Positions 37,799-46,299 are shown, numbered from the stretch's first letter. The stretch is DNA of 64,000 nt from Terriglobia bacterium (GCA_020073465.1 JAIQFC010000015.1:62001-126000), one strand, 5' to 3'. Notes: generated by a model not told the origin, from the letters alone. Translations and numbers: made by a program.

Positions 37799-39103
37799 AT
37801 GTCTCACTACGAACTGCGGTGCCGGGAATGCGGTCGAACCTGGGGAAACCAGCCCCGTTCGATCTGCGACGAGTGTTTCTCTCCTCTGGAAGTTGCTTAC
37901 GACTATGACGCGATTCGGGGCTCGAATGGCTCCGGGATCAGCCGTGAGCGCATTGCCCAGCGGCCGCCGAACATGTGGCGCTATGCCGAACTCTTACCCC
38001 TCCCCCAGGGATTTGAGCCGCGCCTGCCAGTCGGGTTCACGCCGCTGTTCCAGGCGCCCCATCTGGCCGAGCGGCTTGGGGCCCTCCCCCCCAATCTCTA
38101 CATCAAGAACGATGCCGTCTGCCTGCCGACTTTGAGCTTCAAGGACCGGGTCGTGGCAGTGGCGTTGGCCCAGGCCCGCAACTTCGGATTCGACACGGTG
38201 TCTTGCTCCTCCACCGGCAACCTCGCCAACGCCGTGGCGGCCCATGCGGCACGAGAAGGGCTCAAGGCGTGGATCTTCATCCCCTCCGATCTGGAGCCAG
38301 CGAAAATTCTGGGCACGAACGTCTTTGGCGCGAAAGTCGTCCGCATCGCGGGAAGCTACGACCAGGTGAACCGCCTCTGCTCACAGATTGCCGACGAGCG
38401 CAACTGGGGCTTCGTCAATGTGAACCTGCGTCCCTACTATGCGGAGGGATCGAAGACCGTGGGCTTCGAAATCGCCGAGCAATTGGGCTGGCGTTTGCCG
38501 GACAACGTAGTCGTCCCAATGGCCGGTGGGTCGCTGATTACGAAGATCAAGAAGGCGTTTTCAGAGCTGGTGCAGTTGGGACTGGTGGAGGATAAGCCGG
38601 TGAAGTTCTTCGGCGCACAGGCGACGGGATGCTCCCCGATCTCGACCGCGGTGAAGACCGGAGCCTCGGAAATCGAGCCGCAGAAGCCGGCAACCATCGC
38701 GCGATCACTGGCGATCGGCAATCCCGCCGACGGGCACTATGCGATCAAGACCATCACGCAGAGTGGCGGATGGAGCGAGGACATCAGCGATCCCGAGGTG
38801 GTCGATTCGATCCGCCTGCTGGCCGAGACCGAAGGCATCTTCACAGAAACTGCTGGCGGCGTGACCGTGGGCACGGCGGGCAAGTTGTATCGCCAGGACC
38901 GCATTCTGCCCGAGGAGACGACGGTGCTGTGCATCACCGGCAACGGCCTGAAGACCACCGATGTGCTCGCCGGCGTCTACCAGGCGGAGCGCCCGATTGC
39001 GCCCAAGTTAGCCGAGTTCGAGAACTACTTGCAGCAGACGCTGGATGTCGCCGAAGTGGCCAAGGCGGAAGTTGCCAGAGAAGCGTCAGCGGTGGGAGCG
39101 TAA
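37799..39103 (+). CDS. thrC: Threonine-synthase-fold PLP enzyme, divergent, under SAM riboswitch
   Basis: 434 residues of PLP fold type II. An N-terminal zinc ribbon (Cys8, Cys11, Cys23, Cys26) precedes the catalytic domain with the PLP lysine Lys115 in LSFKDR, phosphate loop SSTGN (137-141), VPMAGGS (239-245), GIFTETAGGV (346-355) and ITGNGLK (379-385). Threonine synthases normally have EPAS(A) where this has ETAG, so active-site loops differ. A GTG at 37775 with AAGG upstream is an alternative start adding eight residues. It is 2 bases from a CysO-like sulfur carrier gene. Annotation by family is threonine synthase (O-phosphohomoserine to threonine), but the riboswitch and partner suggest a sulfur-incorporating enzyme; the two cannot be separated by sequence alone. 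Confidence 0.85.
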   Translation: MSHYELRCRECGRTWGNQPRSICDECFSPLEVAYDYDAIRGSNGSGISRERIAQRPPNMWRYAELLPLPQGFEPRLPVGFTPLFQAPHLAERLGALPPNLYIKNDAVCLPTLSFKDRVVAVALAQARNFGFDTVSCSSTGNLANAVAAHAAREGLKAWIFIPSDLEPAKILGTNVFGAKVVRIAGSYDQVNRLCSQIADERNWGFVNVNLRPYYAEGSKTVGFEIAEQLGWRLPDNVVVPMAGGSLITKIKKAFSELVQLGLVEDKPVKFFGAQATGCSPISTAVKTGASEIEPQKPATIARSLAIGNPADGHYAIKTITQSGGWSEDISDPEVVDSIRLLAETEGIFTETAGGVTVGTAGKLYRQDRILPEETTVLCITGNGLKTTDVLAGVYQAERPIAPKLAEFENYLQQTLDVAEVAKAEVAREASAVGA

Positions 39104-39105
39104 CC

Positions 39106-39387
39106 ATGTCGATCACAGTGCAGATTCCGACCGCGTTGCGGCGGCACACGGCGGGCGTGGGCTCGATCCAGTGCGCGCCCGCGAATCTCGATCAACTCTT
39201 TTCCGTACTCGACGAGAAGTTTCCGGATCTGCGGCCACACCTGCGCGATGAGAAAGGGCAAGTGCGCCGCTTCCTCAACATCTACGTGAACGAAGAAGAC
39301 ATCCGCTTCCTGGGCGGCCCCAGCTATGCCTTCCAGGAAGGAGATGAAGTTCTGCTCGTGCCGTCGATTGCCGGCGGCGCGAGATAG
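39106..39387 (+). CDS. MoaD/ThiS-family sulfur carrier protein, CysO-like
   Basis: 93 residues, beta-grasp ubiquitin-like fold. VQIPTALRRHTAG at the start and RFLNIYVNEEDIRFLGG in the middle are very close to Mycobacterium CysO, which carries sulfur as a C-terminal thiocarboxylate. The C-terminus is SIAGGAR: two residues beyond the Gly-Gly that CysO ends with, so a protease would have to expose Gly91 before activation by an E1-like enzyme. Translationally linked to the upstream PLP enzyme (2 bases between stop and start). No MoeZ/ThiF-like activator or JAMM protease is in the window. Confidence 0.88.
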   Translation: MSITVQIPTALRRHTAGVGSIQCAPANLDQLFSVLDEKFPDLRPHLRDEKGQVRRFLNIYVNEEDIRFLGGPSYAFQEGDEVLLVPSIAGGAR

Positions 39388-39405
39388 GCACCCCGAACAG
39401 CTGGC

Positions 39406-40401
39406 CTACTGGGCCGGCGGCGTCACGGGTACCGTCGCTTGCGGCAGCTGCAGCACCTTTGATCGATCAATCACCCATTGCGGAAACACGGGAGCACCCT
39501 GTGGCGGCTTTCCGATCGTGATCGCCCAGTGATCGAGCCAGCCCGTGCCTTCCTCTCCCACGTACATGTCGGGGAGGCTGTAGGCCTGATCCCCGAGTGC
39601 TTCCTCGAGCGTGATGAAGCGATAGCCTCGTTTCCGCAGCATATCCATGAGCTCGCCGATGTGGTCAGCTTCGAGCTGGCTGGCATGTAGAAGCAGAATC
39701 TGCTTGGGCTCGTACCCAATTGTCTGCACCGCAAGCTTTTCCGTGTAGGCGCAGACGGCATCGTGGTAGGAAAGATAGGATTTCACCAGATCCTGCTGCA
39801 GAGCCGTGTCCCCGCGCTTTTTGGCGTCTTCGTAGACGCCGGCGTACATCCAGTCCCATCCGTCGAGGGTTACGGGAGCAATGCGGTAGCCGCGTTCCAC
39901 GAGGAATGCTTCGGCTTGCCGGCGGGTCTGCAGATCGCGGCCGGTGTCAAGAAACGGATGGCGGAAATACCGGAGTTTCTTGTTGCGTTGCGCCAGCAAC
40001 AATTTGATCACGCTCTCGCCCTGAATTACGTCGTCTTCCCAGGCCTTCAACCCCACCTGGTTCAGTGAGGGATGGCTGAACGTGTGATTGCCCAAATCAA
40101 ATCCGTAATCGAGCCACATCTGCAGGGCCTTGATGCGCTCGTCTACCTCGCCAAGCTTGTAGAGTTTCCTTTCGTTGACGAAGCCGACCGCTGGAATCTT
40201 TTGATCGCGCAACGTACCCAGCAACTTGGCAGTCATCGCCGTGATGTCGGCGGCGGGGAGTCGGTCTGACATGCCGGCGGGAAGGTCGTCAATCGTGACG
40301 GCCACCTGGCGGTCGGGCTGCTTTGTGGCCTGTGCACTTGAAGAGGTAGCGAGCAGGCATAGCGTGCAAAGGATGGCGAGAAGTACGGAGTGAGGTTTCA
40401 C
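39406..40401 (-). CDS. Secreted polysaccharide deacetylase
   Basis: Carbohydrate esterase 4-type enzyme, 331 residues. The GTG at 40401 is chosen because GGAGG lies 9 bases upstream and a signal peptide follows (SVLLAILCTLCLLATSSSAQ); an ATG at 40431 is the alternative. NodB motifs: VAVTIDDLPAG (Asp-Asp), GNHTFSHPSL (metal His-His), RHPFLDTG and a C-terminal LLLHASQLEADH. It removes acetyl groups from N-acetylated glycans, possibly peptidoglycan. Divergent from the TetR gene; the operator-like palindrome at 40561-40578 could serve both. Confidence 0.9.
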   Translation of the reverse strand: MKPHSVLLAILCTLCLLATSSSAQATKQPDRQVAVTIDDLPAGMSDRLPAADITAMTAKLLGTLRDQKIPAVGFVNERKLYKLGEVDERIKALQMWLDYGFDLGNHTFSHPSLNQVGLKAWEDDVIQGESVIKLLLAQRNKKLRYFRHPFLDTGRDLQTRRQAEAFLVERGYRIAPVTLDGWDWMYAGVYEDAKKRGDTALQQDLVKSYLSYHDAVCAYTEKLAVQTIGYEPKQILLLHASQLEADHIGELMDMLRKRGYRFITLEEALGDQAYSLPDMYVGEEGTGWLDHWAITIGKPPQGAPVFPQWVIDRSKVLQLPQATVPVTPPAQ

Positions 40402-40560
40402 GAAAGCAGTCCTCCTGCTGGGGATAGACATTGCGTGGAACCGTATTAGAACACGGCGAGCGGGTCGGCCTCGGTGGTTTTGTAGCGCACTTCCACTTGA
40501 TGAAAAGAGCAACGAACGACATTCGCGGCTTGGCGAGTCTTCTCCCCGTGTGTTAGCATC

Positions 40561-40578
40561 TAACTAACTGGTTAATTA
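40561..40578. promoter_or_regulatory. TetR-type operator candidate
   Basis: TAACTAACTGGTTAATTA is an 18-base imperfect palindrome (TAAYTAAC/GTTARTTA arms) 20 bases before the ATG of the TetR-family gene, the usual place for an autoregulatory operator. Confidence 0.5.
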
Positions 40579-40597
40579 AGAGAAGCGACAGTTCCTT

Positions 40598-41293
40598 ATG
40601 GCTCACGTTTTCCATCCCCGAAGCCAATCGCCCCGCATGGGCACCCGCGGGCAGCCGGAGGAGAGCCGTGCCGCAATTCTGCAGGCCGCCGCGAAGGAGT
40701 TTGCCGAGCACGGCATTGCCGGAGCCCGCACCGATGCCATTGCCCGCCAGGCAAAGGTCAACAAGGCGCTCCTCTACTACTACTTCAAGGACAAGGAGAC
40801 GCTCTACGGAGCGGTGCTTGACAGCGCGTTCTCGGGATTGAAGGCGACGGTCTTTCAGGTGCTGGACAGCGACCAGCCGGCGCGGGAGAAATTCCTGTCC
40901 TACGTGGGAGCCTACTTCGATTTTGTTGCCGCCAACCAGGTCTATCCCAAGTTAATGCAGCGGGAGATGATGCGCGCCCGCGAAGGCCAGTCCTCGCACA
41001 TTGACAAGGTGATCAAGAACTACATCCAGCCCATCTATATGCGAGTGGGCGAATTGCTGCGGAAGGGCATCGCCGAAGGCGAGTTTCGCCCCGTCGAGCC
41101 GGCACACTTTATTCCATCCATGATCTCCATGATCGTGTTCTATTTCAGCAGCGCCCCGGTAATGCAGAAGATCGTGCGCTTCAATCCCTTGGCTCCGGAG
41201 CGGATCGCAGAGCGGCGAGCCGCCGTGCTGGACTTTGTCTCTGCGGCACTGTTTCGTCCGGAAGTACGCACCTCGCAAGGAGCACGCCCATGA
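40598..41293 (+). CDS. TetR/AcrR family transcriptional regulator (CecR/YbiH-like)
   Basis: 231 residues. N-terminal helix-turn-helix (RAAILQAAAKEFAEHGIAGA, then TDAIARQAKVNKALLYYYFKDKETLY) and a ligand-binding C-terminal domain ending in FVSAALFRPE. It is the first gene of a four-gene operon; its stop overlaps the next start by 4 bases. The layout TetR-HlyD-ABC ATPase-ABC permease matches the E. coli CecR/YbhGFSR arrangement, where the regulator controls a drug exporter. Effector unknown. Confidence 0.9.
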   Translation: MAHVFHPRSQSPRMGTRGQPEESRAAILQAAAKEFAEHGIAGARTDAIARQAKVNKALLYYYFKDKETLYGAVLDSAFSGLKATVFQVLDSDQPAREKFLSYVGAYFDFVAANQVYPKLMQREMMRAREGQSSHIDKVIKNYIQPIYMRVGELLRKGIAEGEFRPVEPAHFIPSMISMIVFYFSSAPVMQKIVRFNPLAPERIAERRAAVLDFVSAALFRPEVRTSQGARP

Positions 41294-42384
41294 GCGCGCG
41301 CAACCGTTTTTTCATACTTCTCGGAATTATCCTCGTGATTGCGACGGTCTATTACTTTTTCTCCGCCGACCACTCCCGCGACCTGGTGATGATCGGCACC
41401 GTCGACTCGAATCAGGTCATCGTAAGCGCTCAGGTGAGCGGCCGCCTGCAGAAGTTGCTGGTCGATGAAGGCACGCCCGTCAAGGCGGGAGACCTGATTG
41501 CCGTGCTGGATCCCTCGGAACTGCAGGCACAGGAAGCCGCGGCGGCTGCCACAATTTCCAGCCTGCAGCATAAGGTTGCGGAGATGCAGCACACGGAGGA
41601 GTCGACCTCCGGCTCAACCACCAGCGACGTCGCGAATGCGCAAGCCCGGCTCTCTTCGGCGAAAGCACAACTGCTGCAAGCCAAGGCCACGTTAGATCGT
41701 ACGGAATCCGACAGCCGCAGAGTGATCGAGCTGGCCAAGGTGGGTGTGGCCTCAGATCAGGACCGTGTGCAGGCTGAGACCAGCCTGCAGGCTGCCCAAG
41801 CGAGCGTGCAGGCACAGCAGGATCTGGTGAAAGCTGCAGAAGCCGATTTGAACTCGGCGATCGCACGCACGCACCAGGCAAATGCAGCCAAGAGCACGGT
41901 GGCGGCTACCGAGGCCGACCTGAAGAACGCGATTGCGCAGAAGAATCAGGCGGCCGTCCGGCTCGGCTATACCAACATCTACGCCCCGGTGACCGGGACT
42001 GTGTCGGTGCGGGCGGCGCGTCAGGGAGAGGTGATCAACATTGGCTCCCCAATCGTGACCATCGTCGACCTGAGTGATACCTGGGTGCGGGCGGCAATTC
42101 CTGAGACTTATGCAGACCACATCGGCTATGGAGATACGCTGCGCGTGCGGCTTCCGGGCGGGACGATTACCAACGGCAAGGTCTTCTTTAAAGGAGTCGA
42201 GGGCGATTTCGCGACCCAGCGCGACGTGAGCCGGCGCAAGCGGGATATCAAGACCATCGTGTTGAAAGTGCGGCTCGACAATCCCAAGGGCGCGTTTGTA
42301 CCGGGGATGACGGCAGAAGTCTTGGTCTCACCCGAGCAACTGAAAGGCGGCACAGCGCAGAGCACGGCGGCGGGGCAGCAATGA
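41290..42384 (+). CDS. HlyD family secretion adaptor (YbhG-like)
   Basis: 364 residues: N-terminal anchor helix (FFILLGIILVIATVYYFFSA), split lipoyl domain (VIVSAQVSGRLQKLLVDEG and YTNIYAPVTGTVSVRAARQG) and a long alpha-hairpin with several Ala/Gln-rich coiled-coil heptads (residues 75-215). The C-terminal beta-barrel covers about 245-345. It connects the ABC exporter of this operon to the cell envelope. It starts within the TetR stop (ATGA) and ends within the next start. Confidence 0.92.
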   Translation: MSARNRFFILLGIILVIATVYYFFSADHSRDLVMIGTVDSNQVIVSAQVSGRLQKLLVDEGTPVKAGDLIAVLDPSELQAQEAAAAATISSLQHKVAEMQHTEESTSGSTTSDVANAQARLSSAKAQLLQAKATLDRTESDSRRVIELAKVGVASDQDRVQAETSLQAAQASVQAQQDLVKAAEADLNSAIARTHQANAAKSTVAATEADLKNAIAQKNQAAVRLGYTNIYAPVTGTVSVRAARQGEVINIGSPIVTIVDLSDTWVRAAIPETYADHIGYGDTLRVRLPGGTITNGKVFFKGVEGDFATQRDVSRRKRDIKTIVLKVRLDNPKGAFVPGMTAEVLVSPEQLKGGTAQSTAAGQQ

Positions 42385-43478
42385 TCTCAGACTCAAATCC
42401 AAGGGCGAACGGCGGCAGGTCTTCGGTGCCCGCGGGTGCGGCGGCGAAGGGTGGAGACCAGCCTGTGCCTGGCTCTGAGGCGCCTTATGCGATCGAGGTC
42501 GAGCACATCGTCAAGAAGTTCGGCGACTTCACTGCTGTCGATGACGTCTCCTTCAATGTGAAAGAAGGCGAAATCTTCGGACTGCTGGGACCGAACGGAG
42601 CGGGGAAGTCGACGTTGATTCGCATGATGACTACGCTCATTCCCATCACTGCAGGGAAGGCGCGTATCGCCGGGCACGACGTCGCCAGGGAGCCGAACCA
42701 GGCGCGGCGCATGATCGGCGTGATCCCGCAGGCGCTGACCAGTGATCTCGATTTAACGGTGGAAGAGAACCTGCATATTTACGCCAAGCTTTACGATGTG
42801 CCCAAGAAGGAGCGAGAGCGCTCAATTGCAGAACTCCTCGAAGTGGTCGACCTGACCAAGTGGCGCGATGCACAGACGAAAACGCTTTCGGGTGGCATGC
42901 GGCGGCGGCTCGAGATCGCGCGCGGGCTGGTGCATCATCCGAGAATTTTCTTTCTGGATGAACCCACGACCGGCCTGGATCCGGTTTCGCGCGTCTCGGT
43001 CTGGGAAATGTTGGGGAACATCAAGAGCCAACGGCAATTGACGATCCTGATCACGACCCACTACATGGATGAAGCCGACCGGCTCTGCGACCGCATCGCC
43101 ATCGTCGACCACGGCAAGCTGGTGGCGCTCGATGCACCGATGGCTTTGAAGGCCAGCGTCCCGGGATCGACTGTGATTGAAGCACAATTCGAGAATCCGC
43201 CGGACGATTGGGAAAAGCGCCTGCACACGCTGGATGATGCGACGTCGGTTCAGCACGAGGGGGCGGGGATGTACCGGATTCTCACTGGCAATGGTTCCCG
43301 GACTACGACCGAACTGGTAGAGATGGCGGTAGTAGCCGGTGTCGGCGTGAAATCACTGACCGTGCAAAACACGACTCTGGATGACGTCTTTGTGCACTAC
43401 ACGGGCCGGCAGTTGCGCGATGAATTGCAGAAAGCCCATGCCTTCGTCATGCCGCAACGCCCGGGGTTGAGGCCATGA
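42381..43478 (+). CDS. ABC exporter ATP-binding protein
   Basis: 365 residues. Walker A GLLGPNGAGKST, Q-loop VIPQ, signature TLSGGMRRRLEIARGL, Walker B IFFLDEPTTGLDP and switch His in TTHYMDEAD; then a C-terminal regulatory extension (DUF4162-like, about residues 250-340). Typical of DrrA/YbhF-type drug or polyketide exporters. N-terminus has a 35-residue Gly/Ala-rich leader. Overlaps the adaptor gene by 4 bases. Confidence 0.95.
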   Translation: MISDSNPRANGGRSSVPAGAAAKGGDQPVPGSEAPYAIEVEHIVKKFGDFTAVDDVSFNVKEGEIFGLLGPNGAGKSTLIRMMTTLIPITAGKARIAGHDVAREPNQARRMIGVIPQALTSDLDLTVEENLHIYAKLYDVPKKERERSIAELLEVVDLTKWRDAQTKTLSGGMRRRLEIARGLVHHPRIFFLDEPTTGLDPVSRVSVWEMLGNIKSQRQLTILITTHYMDEADRLCDRIAIVDHGKLVALDAPMALKASVPGSTVIEAQFENPPDDWEKRLHTLDDATSVQHEGAGMYRILTGNGSRTTTELVEMAVVAGVGVKSLTVQNTTLDDVFVHYTGRQLRDELQKAHAFVMPQRPGLRP

Positions 43479-43494
43479 GGGCGTCGAGGTTGCT

Positions 43495-44607
43495 ATGAAT
43501 CGAATGATGGCCATCGTCGAGCGCGAGATGCGCAAGTTTTTCCGTTCCCCGGCGCTGATGCTGGCGTCCATGATCTTTCCCCTGGTCCAGCTCATCATTC
43601 TGGGCAACGCGTTCGGCGGGAAGATCCGCGATGCCAAGCTTGCGGTGGTCGATCAGGACGGAGGCACGCAAGCTCTGAGGATCCGTGAGGCTTTTGACTC
43701 TGTGCGAGCGAATATCCGCACCTTCGACACGGTCTACTACGACAGCGACAAGCGGGCAGTCGAAGATGTCCGCAACGGCAAGATTCAGGGAGCGGTGATC
43801 ATTCCGCCGCAGTTCTCGCGGCGCGTCTACGAGGATAACCATCCCCGCATCGCGCTGGTCGTGGACAACAGCGATAACTTTATGAGCTCGGCGGTGGAGG
43901 CGGAACTTGCCGAACTGACCAACGCTCTGAACCAACCGACCGTGTCGCCGCGCATCCTGCAGCAGACCGCGCTCGACATCGTCGAACTCTATCCCTACAT
44001 CGAGTACATGAAATACCTGCTGCCGGGCTCCCTGGTGCTGGCCATGTTCGTCTCCGTGATGATCGGCGGCGGCATGCTGTACATCGACGACAAGGCCCGC
44101 GGCATCCACGAGGGCTACCTGGTCACACCGATCACGAAGCTGGAACTCGTGCTGGGCCTGAATCTCGCGGGCGCGATTAAGGCGGTCATGACCGGAGTAA
44201 TCATCGTGACCATCGGGTCGCTGCTGGCGGGAGTCAGCAGCCTCTTTAATCCCGTGACCATGTTAGGGCTTCTGGTGATGATCGTGCTCACCTCGCTGGC
44301 CTTCAACACGATGATGTTCCTGCTGATGGTGCGCATTGAGGATCCGCTGGTTCCGCGCGCCATGTTCGGCATTCTCAATACGCTGCTGTTTTTCCCCAGC
44401 GGCTCGGTCTATCCCATTCAAGCGTTTCCCAAGTGGCTGCGGGCGATTGCCCGGGTGGACCCGTTCACCTACGCCGTCGATGGTTTCAAGTGCCTGCTGC
44501 TGAAAGAGACGACGCTGTCGGCGGTATGGGGAGACATGTTGTTCTTGACCGTCTTTGCCGCGGTTACCCTGGGAATCGCCATTCCGTTGTTCAAGCGCAC
44601 GCTGTAG
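43495..44607 (+). CDS. ABC-2 type exporter permease
   Basis: 370 residues of the ABC-2/YbhR-DrrB type: one N-terminal helix (LMLASMIFPLVQLIILGNAF), a large extracytoplasmic loop (about 45-165) and five C-terminal helices with GGGMLYIDDKARGIHEGYLVTPI and FFPSGSVYPIQAFPKWLRAIARVDP. Only one permease gene is present, whereas E. coli has two (YbhS, YbhR), so it may form a homodimer. The last gene of the operon; a word repeat follows 4 bases after the stop. Confidence 0.92.
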   Translation: MNRMMAIVEREMRKFFRSPALMLASMIFPLVQLIILGNAFGGKIRDAKLAVVDQDGGTQALRIREAFDSVRANIRTFDTVYYDSDKRAVEDVRNGKIQGAVIIPPQFSRRVYEDNHPRIALVVDNSDNFMSSAVEAELAELTNALNQPTVSPRILQQTALDIVELYPYIEYMKYLLPGSLVLAMFVSVMIGGGMLYIDDKARGIHEGYLVTPITKLELVLGLNLAGAIKAVMTGVIIVTIGSLLAGVSSLFNPVTMLGLLVMIVLTSLAFNTMMFLLMVRIEDPLVPRAMFGILNTLLFFPSGSVYPIQAFPKWLRAIARVDPFTYAVDGFKCLLLKETTLSAVWGDMLFLTVFAAVTLGIAIPLFKRTL

Positions 44608-44610
44608 GGG

Positions 44611-44701
44611 ATTGCGCAATTGAGTAATTTGGGAATTGTGTAATTGAGAAGGCCCGAGTCTTTGCAATTACTCGATTTCTCAATTGCTCAATTACCCAAT
44701 T
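44611..44701. repeat. Intergenic word-repeat hairpin, AATTGGGTAATTGAG family
   Basis: Left arm 44611-44650 (GCAATTGAGTAATTTGGGAA, TTGTGTAATTGAGAA) and right arm 44664-44701 (CAATTACTCGATTTCTCAAT, TGCTCAATTACCCAATT). The clearest member in the window, about three words per arm. Confidence 0.82.
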
Positions 44702-44752
44702 CCTCCTGGGAACTTTTGACATCCACCCGGCGTCCGTTATGCTAGAGAGGTC

Positions 44753-45229
44753 ATGACCCTGCTGGATGCGAAAGAGTACGACGCAGAGAAGGAACGGAAG
44801 AAGAGAAAACGCATTATTACCACCGTAGCTCTGGTACTGGTGGTGAGCTTTCTCCTGGAAGTGACGGGCACGGTTTTGCTCAAAACACCGCTGTGGTTTC
44901 TCTATTGGCCGGAGGAGCGCGTGGCGGACAGGTTTTTCGACGCGCTGCAAAAGCAGAATTACGAAGCCGCCTATGGTGTCTGGATGAACGATCCGCAGTG
45001 GCAGCAGCATCCGGACCGGTATCAGAAGTACCCTTTCAACGAGTTCTACCGCGACTGGGGCCCGGGTGGTGAGTGGGGATTGATCAAGTCACACAAGCTC
45101 TACGCGGCAGGAGCGCCTCCCGGCGGAGGCACTGGCGTGATCGTCGACGTTACCGTCAATGACCGGGCCCAGCCGGCCCGGGTCTGGGTGGAGAAGCGCG
45201 ACAAGACGATGAGCTTCTCGCCGTTCTGA
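44753..45229 (+). CDS. Membrane-anchored protein of unknown function
   Basis: 158 residues: a basic N-terminus (EKERKKRKR), one transmembrane helix (IITTVALVLVVSFLLEVTGTVLL, about 22-44) and a soluble domain (VADRFFDALQKQNYEAAYGVWMNDPQWQQHP) resembling small NTF2/DUF4878-like domains by pattern only. Conserved Trp and Tyr residues. Single-gene unit between two word repeats. No function assigned. Confidence 0.75.
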   Translation: MTLLDAKEYDAEKERKKRKRIITTVALVLVVSFLLEVTGTVLLKTPLWFLYWPEERVADRFFDALQKQNYEAAYGVWMNDPQWQQHPDRYQKYPFNEFYRDWGPGGEWGLIKSHKLYAAGAPPGGGTGVIVDVTVNDRAQPARVWVEKRDKTMSFSPF

Positions 45230-45239
45230 CCAGAGGGAC

Positions 45240-45335
45240 TGTCGATTTTTGATTTTTGATTGTTGATTGAAGACTGAAGGGTGTCGGAGCTGCAATCGAC
45301 AATCAGGAAATCAACAATCAGCAATCAGCAATTCA
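45240..45335. repeat. Intergenic word-repeat hairpin, TTGTTGATTG family
   Basis: Left arm 45240-45275 (TTTTTGATTTTTGATTGTTG, ATTGAAG) and right arm 45293-45335 (AATCGACAATCAGGAAATCA, ACAATCAGCAATCAGCAATT). The right arm meets the fabD stop codon (complement of 45333-45335). Between convergent genes. Confidence 0.75.
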
Positions 45336-46286
45336 AGCCACTGCAGCCAAGTGCTCTGAGGCCTTCGCCAGCGACGCTTCATCCCCGACATTGAAACACG
45401 TTCGTGACCGGTCGATCTGCCGCATCAGGCCGCAGAGCACTTTCCCCGGGCCTACCTCCACGAAAGTCTGGACACCGTGTGCAATCAGCAGACGCATGCA
45501 TTGGTCCCACTTGACCGAGCCCGTTACCTGGCGGACAAGCGTGTCGCGGGAGCGACTTTCGTCGGTGACGAAGGCGGCATCGACATTGCAGGCTACGGGG
45601 TACACCGGCGTTTGCAGCTTGAGCGCGGCGAGGTCGGACTCCAGGCGGTCCTGCGCCGGCTTCATAAGTGAACAATGAAAAGGGGCGCTCACGGGCAGCA
45701 ACTTCGCGCGTTTAGCACCCCGTTCATCGGCAAGCTTCGCGGCTCGCTCCACCGCGGCGGTGCTGCCAGAAATCACAATCTGCTCGGGCGAGTTAATGTT
45801 GGCCGGCTCGCAGACTTCCCCGTGCGCTGCTTCGTGGCAGACGGACGCAACCTTGTCCGGCGCCATGCCGAGGATTGCGGCCATCGCCCCGACGCCCACG
45901 GGCACTGCTTCCTGCATGTACTTGCCCCGATTGCGCACGGTCCGGACGGCGTCGGCAAACGTTATCGTGCCTGACGCGACGTGCGCCGAGTATTCTCCCA
46001 AGCTGTGTCCCGCGACGTAGCTGGGCTTCGGAATCCGCATATCGAGCACACGCAGCGCGGCGACCGACACGGTGAGGATTGCCGGTTGCGTGATCTCGGT
46101 TAGGCGCAACTGCTCCTCCGGACCCTCAAAGCAGAGGCGCGAAAGCTTGTAGCCGAGAACATCGTCGGCTTCCTCAAATGTGAGGCGGGCGACGGAATGC
46201 TTCTCGAACAAGTCTCTGCCCATGCCCACGACCTGCGACCCTTGCCCGGGGAAAAGTAGTGCGATTGGGTTCTTGGTGTGCGTCAT
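45333..46286 (-). CDS. fabD: Malonyl-CoA:ACP transacylase
   Basis: Loads malonyl groups onto acyl carrier protein for fatty acid synthesis. 317 residues. LLFPGQGSQVVGMG at the N-terminus, nucleophile Ser in VAGHSLGEYSAH, VSAPFHCSLM with the catalytic His and EVGPGKVLCGLM near the end. The start at 46286 gives the standard N-terminus; longer in-frame sequence overlaps plsX. It follows plsX by 13 bases. fabH, fabG and acpP are not in the window. Confidence 0.96.
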   Translation of the reverse strand: MTHTKNPIALLFPGQGSQVVGMGRDLFEKHSVARLTFEEADDVLGYKLSRLCFEGPEEQLRLTEITQPAILTVSVAALRVLDMRIPKPSYVAGHSLGEYSAHVASGTITFADAVRTVRNRGKYMQEAVPVGVGAMAAILGMAPDKVASVCHEAAHGEVCEPANINSPEQIVISGSTAAVERAAKLADERGAKRAKLLPVSAPFHCSLMKPAQDRLESDLAALKLQTPVYPVACNVDAAFVTDESRSRDTLVRQVTGSVKWDQCMRLLIAHGVQTFVEVGPGKVLCGLMRQIDRSRTCFNVGDEASLAKASEHLAAVA

Positions 46287-46299
46287 GACCTGTATGGAA

